64,000 bases of DNA from CBDBBY01 sp965205055 (GCA_965205055.1 OZ242030.1:2790001-2854000); one strand, 5' to 3'; shown: positions 8,432 through 17,394, counted from the first letter of the stretch. Program-made: numbers and translations. The notes: generated by a model from the sequence alone, not told the origin.

Positions 8432-9571
8432 ATGATCCGCGGAACGCAGATACGTTCGGTCGAACCCTTTCCGATTTCCTACAGGGAGCCAACGGATCAC
8501 AACAGGTTCCGCTCCGTCTGCTTGGTCAAGATCACCAGCGAAGACGGGCAAGAGGGATGGGGCGAATGCTGCACTTTCTTCCCGGAAGCAACTTTGGCGG
8601 CCGCCAAGCTGATTCAAGGCCTTTCCGAATTGGTCGTCGGGCGGAGCGTGCTGGAGAACGAAGCAATATGGCGCAAGCTCAAGGAGCACATGTGGTGGTA
8701 CGGAACCGGCGCGGGCATAGCGTCATTCGCACTTTCCGGAATCGACATTGCGCTCTGGGACCTAAAGGGCAAAGCATTGGGCGTCAGCGTTCTTGATTTG
8801 CTGGGCGGTCCCGCGAGGGACAAGCTTCCGGCCATCGCAAGCCTCCACGGCACGAAGGCGCGGATCGAAGAGATGGCTGAAGAGATCGCCGAACACACTG
8901 CAACCGGCCTTCATGGTGCCAAGGTAGGCTTCGGCAAAGCCGGGGACGCGCATTTGGGATTCGACGAGGATCGGGACATGGAATTCGTCCGGCGGGTGAC
9001 CGAAGCGATGGGTGCCGGAAAATCCCTGATGGTTGATCTCGGGGTGAAGAACTTCTGGGACGTGCCGACTGCCATCCGAAGAGCGAAAGCATTCGAGGAA
9101 TTCGGAGTGGCTTGGCTGGAAGAGCCGCTCGGCCACGACGACCCGAACGGATACGCGACGCTCAGGGCAGCCACCAGCATCCGGATCGCATACGGCGAAA
9201 GGGAATGGAACGCTGCAGGCGTCAAGAAAATTGTCGATACCGGAACTGTCGACGTGGTCGGCTTGGACCCCGGTCGCGTCGAGGGAATCACAGGGTTCCG
9301 CAAGTCGGCGGAAATCTGCGAACTGTCGCGGCGGCAAGCGAATGCGCATAATTTTTCGACGGCAATCGTTGGCGCGGCTTCGCAAGCGCTCAGTTTTGCG
9401 TGCGCAGCATGTCGCTTGCTCGAACTTCAACCAGTCTACGGTCCGGCGCAGGCCGATCTGGCCGACAAGCCTATTTGGCATGACAACGGATACGCGCACT
9501 TCCCGGAAGGATCCGGTCTCGGGTTGGAAATCCAAGAAGACGTCGTGCGCAGCATGGCGCTGCTTGGCTAG
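8432..9571 (+). CDS. Enolase-superfamily acid-sugar dehydratase (mandelate racemase subgroup)
   Basis: A 379-residue enolase-superfamily enzyme, expected to dehydrate an aldonic acid to a 2-keto-3-deoxy acid with Mg2+. Metal ligands are visible as D202 (MVDLG), E230 (WLEEPL) and E256 (YGERE). The mandelate-racemase-type Asp-His dyad fits D279 (GLDPGR) and H306 (NAHNFSTAI). In the other base position only the first Lys of the usual KxK is present (K164-V-G166), so the stereochemical class is uncertain. The frame is open about 32 codons upstream; ATG 8432 starts at the family's usual MIR-type N-terminus. It is the last gene of the operon. Confidence 0.87.
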   Translation: MIRGTQIRSVEPFPISYREPTDHNRFRSVCLVKITSEDGQEGWGECCTFFPEATLAAAKLIQGLSELVVGRSVLENEAIWRKLKEHMWWYGTGAGIASFALSGIDIALWDLKGKALGVSVLDLLGGPARDKLPAIASLHGTKARIEEMAEEIAEHTATGLHGAKVGFGKAGDAHLGFDEDRDMEFVRRVTEAMGAGKSLMVDLGVKNFWDVPTAIRRAKAFEEFGVAWLEEPLGHDDPNGYATLRAATSIRIAYGEREWNAAGVKKIVDTGTVDVVGLDPGRVEGITGFRKSAEICELSRRQANAHNFSTAIVGAASQALSFACAACRLLELQPVYGPAQADLADKPIWHDNGYAHFPEGSGLGLEIQEDVVRSMALLG

Positions 9572-10218
9572 TATTTTGGCATGTACACTTTACGTTCTCT
9601 GCGGATTCTATTAATGATCGAGCATGGCGAATTACAAATTTCGACAAAAGCCTGTGGCATCCCGGGAATTCAGGGACCGGTTTCCGGCCCGCTCCGCATG
9701 CTTCGTGTGCGGAACTTCGCAGGACTGCTGCACGACCGAGCGCGCTGCGCGCTGGAATCCCGGGACTGCAAGCTTATGAGACCGGCGTTCCTCTCTTGGC
9801 GAAATCTTTCGATCCGGGGTGTCGCCATAATTCCAGAAGGCAAGACGCTGTTCCTCAGCAAGCACTCGACGGATCCAACCAACAACGCAGCTGGACTGTT
9901 CTACCGCATGTCTGGAGACCGAGATCAGGGCCGTCGGCAGATTCAGATGCGAGGGGTCGCCGAACTCGTGGCAAACGCCGGTTGGAGACCAGCCACGATA
10001 ATTCCGACGAGTGTTCGCCAACATCCGGCACCTGATCCCCTGCATCCCGAACGGCTTCCTGCGCGAGCAGGTGGACCGCCACTCCGCCTAATGGGCGTTC
10101 GCATGCAATTGGCGGAATTGCTGCTTAAGTCGGTCGGAAATCAATTGAATTCAGCACGTACCCTCGCCGTTGCGCGCATTCAGCATTCTGCTTGCACTGA
10201 TCTAGGGAAATAAGCCTC
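9572..10218. other. Intergenic region marking a composition change; possible gene remnant
   Basis: This 647-base stretch lies between the sugar operon and the HD-gene island. No convincing gene is present. On the plus strand, 10011-10091 reads VFANIRHLIPCIPNGFLREQ followed by VDRHSA and a stop; it is blocked by a stop just upstream. It looks like the C-terminus of a lost protein, possibly a transposase or recombinase, but I cannot assign a family. Sequence becomes A+T-richer from about 10.1 kb on. Confidence 0.3.
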
Positions 10219-11646
10219 TTGAGAGAATTCGCACATCAGCGCATCCGCGACCCGGTGCATAACCTCATCGTATTCGACAGGGATCAACAACTGGAACGTA
10301 TGCTTTGGGATGTATTGTGCAGCCGACCATTTCAGCGACTGCGAAGAGTCAGGCAACTCGGATTCTCCGAATTGGTTTATCCTGGGGCTACGCATACCCG
10401 TCTCGCTCACAGCGTCGGGGTCTTTCATACTGCAAGAGAACTGATGGATATTGTCCGCGAAAGGGCGGGTGTAGACCGATGGGAAGCTAGAAAGCAGATC
10501 GCCCTCGCGGCGGCTCTACTCCACGATGTTGGTCATGGTCCGTTCAGTCACGCATTTGAAGATGTCGGGAAACAGCTCGGTCTTACACTGGCCAACCATG
10601 AGCAAATGAGCGATCAGTTGATCAGAAAAAGTGAGATCGCCGAGGTCCTTAGCGGCTTTGGAAGTGGTTTCGCGAACGATGTTGCTGACATGATCAAGAA
10701 GGATGGTCCGCAGACGGTTCACAACGCCGTCGTGTCCAGTCAATTTGATGCCGACAGACTGGATTACATGCGCCGAGACCGCCTTATGACAGGCAGTCAG
10801 CAATCCGCGATCGACTTTGAATGGCTGCTTGCCAACTTGGAAATTGCCGACCTGCCGACAGGTGTGGACGAGGAAGGAGTTGGCGATGTGCCAACATTCG
10901 TTATTGGCCCAAAAGCAATCCCGGCGGCAGAGGCTTATGTCCTCGGCAACTTTCAGCTCTACCAAGCGGTCTATTTTCATAAAACGACCAGAGGGGCCGA
11001 GAAGCTTTTTGCGGAGTTGCTTATCCGCTTGTTCAAACTCGTTCAGGACGAAAGCAGCAGAAGGGTGGGCCTGGATAACACTCACGCGCTGGTGCGGTTT
11101 GCCAATTCACCAAATGATATCGAAAACGTGATTAAACTGGACGACACTGTAGTCTGGGGTGCGCTTTCGCAATTGCGTGAGTCCGAGGATCGGCTGATTA
11201 GTTCGTTCGCTGAACGGCTTCAGGATAGAAAACTATTCAAGTGCATTGATATTCGGGCATTGGTTCATCATGAGATTGACTCGGAGAGCTTTGGCAAATC
11301 GGAGTATATCGAATTGATCGATAAATGTTGTGCAAAAGTTCTCAAAAAGTTAAATGAATTGAAAGAAAAGAAGATGACGTCCAATGGAATCCCGGCCATA
11401 CTGACTGACAAGGAGAGCAGGTCGCCATACAAGACAGGAGGCAGGTCACATGGTCCGTTGGAGCGGATCAACGTCCGAACCGAGGGAGGTGATTTGATGG
11501 ACCTAAAACAACGCTCTGACGTCGTTGCGGCTCTTCGGGACTTCAAGTTGACCCGAGCTTACTACGACCCGGAATACCCTGAAGTTGCGAAAGAAATTAA
11601 TGCAATCGTTAAGGAGGAGGTAGGGCATGTCACAGTCGAAACCTGA
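10219..11646 (+). CDS. HD-domain phosphohydrolase (dNTPase/SAMHD1-like, YwfO type)
   Basis: A 475-residue HD-superfamily phosphohydrolase. The metal site is complete: H64 in HTRLAHSVG, H102-D103 in LLHDVGHGPFSH, and a later Asp in FDADRLDYMRRD (residues 177-182). The opening QRIRDPVHNLIVF and the middle PFQRLRRVRQLG are typical of dGTPase/SAMHD1-like proteins such as Bacillus YwfO. The start is TTG at 10219, the only start that leaves the N-terminal motif intact. It overlaps the next gene by 20 bases. Codon use is visibly more A/T-rich than in the sugar operons, suggesting transfer. dNTP hydrolysis is likely; a defence role is possible. Confidence 0.88.
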   Translation: MREFAHQRIRDPVHNLIVFDRDQQLERMLWDVLCSRPFQRLRRVRQLGFSELVYPGATHTRLAHSVGVFHTARELMDIVRERAGVDRWEARKQIALAAALLHDVGHGPFSHAFEDVGKQLGLTLANHEQMSDQLIRKSEIAEVLSGFGSGFANDVADMIKKDGPQTVHNAVVSSQFDADRLDYMRRDRLMTGSQQSAIDFEWLLANLEIADLPTGVDEEGVGDVPTFVIGPKAIPAAEAYVLGNFQLYQAVYFHKTTRGAEKLFAELLIRLFKLVQDESSRRVGLDNTHALVRFANSPNDIENVIKLDDTVVWGALSQLRESEDRLISSFAERLQDRKLFKCIDIRALVHHEIDSESFGKSEYIELIDKCCAKVLKKLNELKEKKMTSNGIPAILTDKESRSPYKTGGRSHGPLERINVRTEGGDLMDLKQRSDVVAALRDFKLTRAYYDPEYPEVAKEINAIVKEEVGHVTVET

Positions 11647-12139
11647 ACTAGTTGCAGCCATCATTCGTGATGCGGGGAGCCAAATCATCGGTAGGACCCG
11701 GCTCCAGAAGATAGCATACCTGCTTGATGTTGTTGGCTATGACGATGGATTTCACTTTTCATACAAGCACTTTGGTCCATATAGCGAGGGTATCGCGGAT
11801 TCCACGATGATGGGTGCCCTTTTGGGTCTCATTGCCGAGGAAAAGCGGCCAGCGAAATGGGGAGGCATTTATTCGATATATTCGGTCGATGCTCAACCTG
11901 ACGATAACGTTCCAACCGGCCGACGCGAAGTCGCTTGCAAAGCCAACAAATCAGACACAGTGGCTTTGGAACTAGCTGCGACAGCGGTCTTTCTGTCTGA
12001 AGATTACAATGATCCTTGGTTTGAAACAGCGAGACGAAAGCCCATGAAAATTAAATCCGGTCGTTTAGAAAAAGCCAAATCGTTGCTTTCCGAGCTTAGA
12101 ATGATCGAAGTGCCAAAGCCACTCCCTGATTTCGACTGA
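11627..12139 (+). CDS. YwgA/Panacea-like protein paired with HD phosphohydrolase
   Basis: A 170-residue protein. The N-terminal segment GRTRLQKIAYLLD followed by FHFSYKHFGPYSEGIADS resembles YwgA of Bacillus and the SocA/Panacea (DUF4065) domain known from antitoxins. GGAGG lies before the ATG, inside the end of the HD gene, so the two are translationally coupled. In Bacillus a YwgA gene lies close to the YwfO HD phosphohydrolase gene, as I recall, which supports a functional pair. I infer that it may restrain or direct the HD enzyme. The C-terminal half has no motif I recognise. Confidence 0.65.
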   Translation: MSQSKPELVAAIIRDAGSQIIGRTRLQKIAYLLDVVGYDDGFHFSYKHFGPYSEGIADSTMMGALLGLIAEEKRPAKWGGIYSIYSVDAQPDDNVPTGRREVACKANKSDTVALELAATAVFLSEDYNDPWFETARRKPMKIKSGRLEKAKSLLSELRMIEVPKPLPDFD

Positions 12140-12323
12140 AACATGCCAAGCGCCACCAAATCACTGTCGATTCTGCATTCGTTTCATCTGATAAAGGGTT
12201 TTGCAGAGTTGCAGGAAACTTGCTTAGCATACACGAATTACAAACGCCCAGTATGCACGCCGCGGACATGACGGAAGTCATTAGTTTAAGCAATGATCTT
12301 ATGCTTTAATCACAGGTGATGTC

Positions 12324-13598
12324 ATGATCTACAGTGATAAACAGTATAGCATCTCCAGAGGGGAGCTGGACAAACTCAAAGACGCGTTGGCTGCCACCGA
12401 GGCCCTGCCAAAGGATAATGAATGGGTTCGAGAACTCGAGATAAACGGCCTGAAAAGCCAAATCGCAGAGATTGAAACCGATCTCTCCTACTACAATGGG
12501 CTTAAGGCAGGTGACGTAGCTCGTTCAGAATCAATTGCTCTTGAAGCACTGCCCGGCATACTGATTCAAGCACGGATTGCCTCCGGAATGAGTCAAGCTG
12601 ACCTTGCCTCGGCGATTGGGCTGGAGCTCCAACAGATTCAGCGTTACGAGGCGTCGGAGTATATCGGCGCCAGTTTATACCGGCTGTTCGAAGTTTCGCG
12701 TGTCCTCAATGTTCATGCTGAAAGCCTTTTCGAAACAAATGCTATTTTCACTTGGTCCGCTGTCGAAAACGTCGTGTGGCATAAGCTGCCAATCGATGAG
12801 ATGGCAAAGCGACGTTGGTTCGATGCGCCGCGGGGCACAGATGTCATTGAGCGGGCAAAAGAATATTTTCTCGAAGATGTTGGTCCGCAATTTGTTGCCG
12901 CATTGCATGGAACGAAAATGCGCGGCGTTACGGTACCAAGCGAATATTTCCTACTCGCGTGGCAAACGCGTGTGCATGAACTTGCCAAACGCCGAATTGA
13001 TGATGAACAGATACCTGCATTCAAATTGGATGAACGATGGCTTGACGAGCTCTCAAAATTGACACGCTGTCATCATGGGCCAAGGAGCGCCATTCAGCTA
13101 TTGGCTGAAAATGGCATCGTACTGGTGGTCGAAAAACATCTGCCCGGCACGTATCTTGATGGCTCGGCAATGCTTGCGATTTCTGATCATCCGATAATTG
13201 GCTTGACTTTGCGTCATGATCGCTTGGATAATTTCTGGTTCACGCTCTTCCATGAACTGGGACATGTTTACCTGCATCTGTTTGATGGGCTGCGATACAA
13301 TTACTTTGACGATGACGAATCATCCGCAACTGATAGCGTCGAGTTGGAAGCGGATCAATTTGCGCTCAATCGACTTATCCCCGAGCAATCGTGGGATCAG
13401 TGCGTGTCCCGATTTTCTCTATCCGAAGAAGCAGTTCAACTTGATGCCGATAGACTGGGTATTGATGCGAGCATAATCGCCGGTCGAATCCGTAGAGAAC
13501 TGGGCAACTATAAAATCCTTACGCAGCTTGTAGGTTGTCGGCAGGTTGAAGCTCAAATAATGGAAGGGACACCGGTGATTCTGACCGATGATCACTAA
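12324..13598 (+). CDS. XRE-type regulator fused to ImmA/IrrE metallopeptidase
   Basis: A 424-residue two-domain protein. Residues 1-65 resemble the helical N-terminal arm of HigA-type antitoxins (IYSDKQYSISRGELDKLKDAL). A helix-turn-helix follows at about 78-115 (SGMSQADLASAIGLELQQIQ). The C-terminal part is an ImmA/IrrE zinc peptidase with H310-E311-L-G-H314 and a third ligand near E342 in SVELEADQFAL, all present, so it should be active. AGGTGAT precedes the ATG. Such proteins cleave repressors or act as antitoxins; no RelE/HigB-like partner is visible upstream. It ends the A+T-rich island begun by the HD gene. Confidence 0.82.
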   Translation: MIYSDKQYSISRGELDKLKDALAATEALPKDNEWVRELEINGLKSQIAEIETDLSYYNGLKAGDVARSESIALEALPGILIQARIASGMSQADLASAIGLELQQIQRYEASEYIGASLYRLFEVSRVLNVHAESLFETNAIFTWSAVENVVWHKLPIDEMAKRRWFDAPRGTDVIERAKEYFLEDVGPQFVAALHGTKMRGVTVPSEYFLLAWQTRVHELAKRRIDDEQIPAFKLDERWLDELSKLTRCHHGPRSAIQLLAENGIVLVVEKHLPGTYLDGSAMLAISDHPIIGLTLRHDRLDNFWFTLFHELGHVYLHLFDGLRYNYFDDDESSATDSVELEADQFALNRLIPEQSWDQCVSRFSLSEEAVQLDADRLGIDASIIAGRIRRELGNYKILTQLVGCRQVEAQIMEGTPVILTDDH

Positions 13599-13718
13599 AT
13601 ACTTTCATTGCGAGAATATCTGAGTATCAAGCGCCAATGCATCTTAAATCGTCGGTAAAGGATTAAATGGTTGAATTCTAAGCACGGATTTTTTTTGTAT
13701 AGTAGCAGAGTGTTTCCG

Positions 13719-13752
13719 AAAAAACGCGACTCCGGATATTTCCGAAGTCGCG
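13719..13752 (-). terminator. Rho-independent terminator for the CBM9-like gene
   Basis: Read on the minus strand, a GC-rich stem (CGCGACTTCGGA, short loop, TCCGGAGTCGCG, with one mismatch) is followed by a run of six T. It lies 26 bases after the stop of the minus-strand CBM9-like gene and so ends the amino-sugar transport operon. It may also stop plus-strand read-through poorly, since no T-run follows in that direction. Confidence 0.8.
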
Positions 13753-13777
13753 CAGATCATACCGGAAGTTTATCCGA

Positions 13778-14497
13778 TTAATTTACGAGCCGAAAAACTC
13801 CGAACGATTCTTCCACATGGAAATCCGGGACAACAGTTTCCGGATCAACCCAGGATATCCACTGCATCGTCAGATCCCCCTGCTCGCCTGAGAACTCCGC
13901 GCGATAGGCTCCGGTTCGCATGGTGCCGTCATCGAGCAAAAGGCCAAGGTCGCGCAGGCTGTCGAGCGGAATGCTGGCCTCAACCGAATAGCCGCCGTCA
14001 ATTTGCTTGCCGGCGGCGGCGAACCCGTCCAGCGACCAGTCGCTGTCGATCTGGCGGTAATAGACCATTGAATAGTCATGGACCCTTCCAGCCGGATCAA
14101 CTTCAACCGCATAATAGGTTGGCAACGCATAGTTGACTGCTTCATCCACAGGCGTGGGAGCAAAGAACAGTTCCACGCGATCCTCGGCATCGACGGTTTC
14201 ACGCTCGCCGATGGATTCGTCGAGCACGACGACATCGGCATCTTCCACGACAAAGCTGAAGTAAAAGGTATCAGCGTCGGCGACTGCGCGAAAACTGGTG
14301 CGCGGCGCGGCGATGTTTTCCCAAGGGTAGTGGAACCCGCCTTCGAGAACCTGCGCTCCGTCCCATTCGGCGCCGGTCACGTCGCCATCGACAGTGATCG
14401 CGCCGCTTGACGGAACCACGTCGTAAACCGAGCCGGCAAAAGCTGGAAGCGATGATGCGAACACCAGCGCTCCAACGGCAAACAACAATTTCCTCAT
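13778..14497 (-). CDS. Secreted CBM9-like carbohydrate-binding protein
   Basis: A 239-residue exported protein with a clear signal peptide (MRKLLFAVGALVFASSLPAF, cleavage after AFA). The mature part begins ITVDGDVTGAEWDGA and contains FYFSFVVEDADVVV and DRVELFFAP, the pattern of CBM9-like sugar-binding domains. A perfect AGGAGG sits five bases before the ATG. The gene overlaps the upstream ATPase gene by four bases and is the last of the transport operon, so it may capture or present an oligosaccharide or amino sugar in the periplasm. It has no catalytic domain. CBM9-like proteins are not a standard part of CUT1 importers. Confidence 0.75.
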   Translation of the reverse strand: MRKLLFAVGALVFASSLPAFAGSVYDVVPSSGAITVDGDVTGAEWDGAQVLEGGFHYPWENIAAPRTSFRAVADADTFYFSFVVEDADVVVLDESIGERETVDAEDRVELFFAPTPVDEAVNYALPTYYAVEVDPAGRVHDYSMVYYRQIDSDWSLDGFAAAGKQIDGGYSVEASIPLDSLRDLGLLLDDGTMRTGAYRAEFSGEQGDLTMQWISWVDPETVVPDFHVEESFGVFRLVN

Positions 14498-15612
14498 GAT
14501 AACCTCCTGTCATCTATCGCGGTGAGTTGTTGGACATACAAGTTCTGCGCACCGCCGCAGAACAGCATTGGGAATCTGCAATTGATGCGAAGCGGGATCG
14601 TTTCTCCGGCCTTCGCGGGTATTTGACCGGGCAGCTGAACGGTCGCCGCCTGCCCATCCGGCAGGCGGGTATAAAGCAGGGTCGAGTCTCCGAGTTGTTC
14701 GACCACCTCAACTTCGGGCGACATGTCCGGGCGCTGGGTGTCATATTCAAAGAAGTCCGGTCGAAGCCCGATTTCAACCGGCGCACGATCGGTCACCGCA
14801 GGGCGCGGCAGATCGATCTTGCAACCGGCAAAATTCACTGTGATCCCATCGGCGGTCAGTTCATGGCTGTCGAGCTTCACAAATATTGCCGACGGCTGAC
14901 CGAGAAATCCGGCCACAAAGCGATTGGCGGGCCGATTGAACAGTTCAAGCGGCGCGCCGACCTGTTCGATCACGCCGTCGTTCATCACGACAATCCGATC
15001 AGCAAGCGTCATGGCTTCGACCTGATCGTGGGTGACGTAGATCATTGTAGCGCCGATCTGATCATGCAGCCGCGCCAGCTCCACCCGCATTTCGACGCGC
15101 AGCGCCGCATCAAGGTTTGAAAGGGGCTCGTCGAACAGAAAAATCTTCGGCTCCCGGACGATCGCCCGCCCGATCGCAACCCGCTGACGCTGACCGCCGG
15201 ACAATTCGCGCGGTTTGCGCGACAGCAGATCTTCAATTTTGAGAAGCCGGGCGGCCTCGCGCACTTTTTGCGCGATCTCCGCTTTCGGGCGTTTGGCGAT
15301 CCGCATCCCGAAGCCGATGTTCTCGCCAACCGTCATGTGCGGATATAGCGCGTAGGACTGGAACACCATTGCCACATCGCGATCCTTCGGCCTGCGCCGC
15401 GTGATGTCCTGCCCATTGATTTTCAGCGTGCCCGACGTCACTTCCTCGAGGCCTGCGATGGTTCGCATGAAAGTGGATTTGCCGCAGCCGGACGGGCCGA
15501 CCAGCACGATGAATTCGCCCCGTTCCACGCTCAGGTCGACGTCCTTGAGAACATGAAATTCGCCGTAATGCTTCTGCAGCGATATGGCTTCGAAGGCGGT
15601 CAATTCGGGCAC
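14494..15612 (-). CDS. CUT1 sugar ABC transporter ATP-binding protein (UgpC/MalK type)
   Basis: A 372-residue ATPase of normal MalK/UgpC length. Walker A GPSGCGKST is at residues 39-47, signature LSGGQRQ, Walker B IFLFDEPLSNLDA and switch His in THDQVEAM follow. The C-terminal TOBE/OB-type regulatory region (VEIGLRPDFF, GDSTLLYTRL) is present. It is five bases downstream of the permease gene and overlaps the CBM9-like gene by four bases. It powers the amino-sugar importer encoded upstream on the same strand. Confidence 0.93.
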   Translation of the reverse strand: MPELTAFEAISLQKHYGEFHVLKDVDLSVERGEFIVLVGPSGCGKSTFMRTIAGLEEVTSGTLKINGQDITRRRPKDRDVAMVFQSYALYPHMTVGENIGFGMRIAKRPKAEIAQKVREAARLLKIEDLLSRKPRELSGGQRQRVAIGRAIVREPKIFLFDEPLSNLDAALRVEMRVELARLHDQIGATMIYVTHDQVEAMTLADRIVVMNDGVIEQVGAPLELFNRPANRFVAGFLGQPSAIFVKLDSHELTADGITVNFAGCKIDLPRPAVTDRAPVEIGLRPDFFEYDTQRPDMSPEVEVVEQLGDSTLLYTRLPDGQAATVQLPGQIPAKAGETIPLRINCRFPMLFCGGAQNLYVQQLTAIDDRRLS

Positions 15613-15617
15613 GCCTG

Positions 15618-16445
15618 CTATTTCACCGCACCCATCGTTATGCCGGCGATCATCCGTTCCGACAGCACGGCATAGACGATGATGGTGGGAATGATGATGA
15701 TGGTGACGCCTGCGAACAGACCCGGCCAGTCGCTGGTGTATTGCATCGCGTTCTGGAGCGCATAAAGGCCCAGCGGCAATGTCCGGTTTTCGGGGCTGTT
15801 CAGGATCACCAGCGATAGCTGGTATTCATTCCAAAGCCAGATGAAGTTCAGGATCGCCGCCGTGGCGACGCCCGACATCGCCATTGGCAACATCACGTGG
15901 CGAAACACCTGGTAGTCGCTGCATCCATCCAGCAATGCGGCCGATTCCAGTTCGGACGGCAGCGAGGCAAAGAAACCGGTCATCAAATAGACGGTGAAAG
16001 GGATTGAAACTGCAACGAACACCAACGTTATTCCGGTCAGGCTGTCCGACAGGCGCAGCCAGGCAAGAATGCCGAAGATCGGGATGAACAGCATCGGGAT
16101 CGGCACGCCTATGCCGATGACGAACAGGTTGGTCAGGCTTTCCCGCCCGCGGAATTTGGCCCGGCTCAGAACGTAGGCTGCGGGCACTGAAACGATCAGG
16201 ATCAGCAATACCGACAGCGTTACGATGACAACTGAATTCGACAGGTATTCTCCCAACCGTCCCACGGTCCAAGCGGTGACGAAGCCGTCGAATTTCCACT
16301 CTGCCGGAAGATTGAGACCCGAGCGCAGAACTTCGCGCTTCGATTTGAATGCGCTGATCACCACCCATAGGATTGCGGATACGGTAAAGGCGACCCACGC
16401 CCAGACGGCGATGTAAATTGGCAGGCGACCGAGGAAGCGGGGCAT
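15618..16445 (-). CDS. CUT1 sugar ABC transporter permease (MalG type)
   Basis: A 275-residue inner-membrane permease with about six hydrophobic helices. The EAA loop reads ELESAALLDGCSDYQVFRHV before MLPMA. The start ATG is two bases after the stop of the other permease, indicating co-translation. Length and helix pattern are typical of the second permease of carbohydrate importers. Confidence 0.9.
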   Translation of the reverse strand: MPRFLGRLPIYIAVWAWVAFTVSAILWVVISAFKSKREVLRSGLNLPAEWKFDGFVTAWTVGRLGEYLSNSVVIVTLSVLLILIVSVPAAYVLSRAKFRGRESLTNLFVIGIGVPIPMLFIPIFGILAWLRLSDSLTGITLVFVAVSIPFTVYLMTGFFASLPSELESAALLDGCSDYQVFRHVMLPMAMSGVATAAILNFIWLWNEYQLSLVILNSPENRTLPLGLYALQNAMQYTSDWPGLFAGVTIIIIPTIIVYAVLSERMIAGITMGAVK

Positions 16446-16447
16446 GA

Positions 16448-17332
16448 TCAGAACTCCAGCCTCTCCCGGCGCATCAGGCGACGCACCAGAATGATCAAAG
16501 CGAAGGATATGACCAGCATCACAACGCCGATGGCGGTGGCATATCCGAGCTGGTAGATCGGATCGCGTTTGCCGAAACCCATGATGTAAAGATAAATGCC
16601 CAGCGTATAGAGCTGCTGCGGCACCTGAAGAAACCCGAAGGCAAACGGGAATTCGAACATCTTGATCGCGTTGATGATCCAGATGACGAACGAGATGGCC
16701 ATCACGTCCCAGATCATCGGCACGGTGACGAACCGGAATTTCTGCCAGAGGGAAGCGCCTTCAAGATCGGCGGCCTCGTACATTTCGGCAGGTATCTTGT
16801 CGACGCCGGCCATGATGAGAATCAGGAAAAATCCGGTAAACACCCAGACCAGAGCGGCAAGCATGGCCCAGAAAATGTTGTCCGGCGATGTCCACAGCGT
16901 TTTGCCGAGTCCATCCAAGCCAATGGCCTTGAGACTGGTGTTCAGCAGCCCTGAACGCGGATTGTAGATGTAGGCCCACATTGCGGACAAAGCGACCACC
17001 GACACCACATTGGGCAGGAAAAACACCAATCTGAAAAGTTTCTTGCCCCAGATCCCGGAGTTGATCAGGATCGTGTAGAGAAAGGCCAGCGCGAACACGA
17101 AGACGCCGCCGACAGAAAGCAGCAGCGCGGTATTGGTCAAGCTCAGCAGGAAGGTCGGATCGTTCGGCAGGCGCCGGTAATTGGCGAGTCCGATGAATTG
17201 CGCCTCTTCCCCGAAGCCGGACCAGTCGAGCAGGCTGTAGTAGAAAGTGAACAGGATCGGCGCCAGAAAGAACAAGAAATAGACCAGCGTCGCCGGCAAA
17301 AGAAAGAGTATGACAAGACGGCGGCCAATCAT
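16448..17332 (-). CDS. CUT1 sugar ABC transporter permease (MalF type)
   Basis: A 294-residue inner-membrane permease. The first helix is at about residues 5-30 and the EAA loop is MYEAADLEGASLWQKFRFVT. Unlike the permease at 976 there is no long loop after the first helix. It lies 62 bases downstream of the binding-protein gene and is followed at once by the second permease. Confidence 0.9.
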   Translation of the reverse strand: MIGRRLVILFLLPATLVYFLFFLAPILFTFYYSLLDWSGFGEEAQFIGLANYRRLPNDPTFLLSLTNTALLLSVGGVFVFALAFLYTILINSGIWGKKLFRLVFFLPNVVSVVALSAMWAYIYNPRSGLLNTSLKAIGLDGLGKTLWTSPDNIFWAMLAALVWVFTGFFLILIMAGVDKIPAEMYEAADLEGASLWQKFRFVTVPMIWDVMAISFVIWIINAIKMFEFPFAFGFLQVPQQLYTLGIYLYIMGFGKRDPIYQLGYATAIGVVMLVISFALIILVRRLMRRERLEF

Positions 17333-17394
17333 ATCTGCTGTCCCGGAGCCGTGACCGGCCTCCCGAACCGGTCACGGCGACGCGACGCTGCCGC

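Noticed and set aside
9581..10213. 210-codon plus-strand frame
   Set aside because: It has no recognisable domain and a mixed composition, and it crosses the island boundary; at most a short unrelated remnant lies in another frame.
12143..12271. 42-codon ORF as a possible toxin before the XRE-ImmA gene
   Set aside because: It has no RelE/HigB-like motif and no ribosome site, and its composition looks random.
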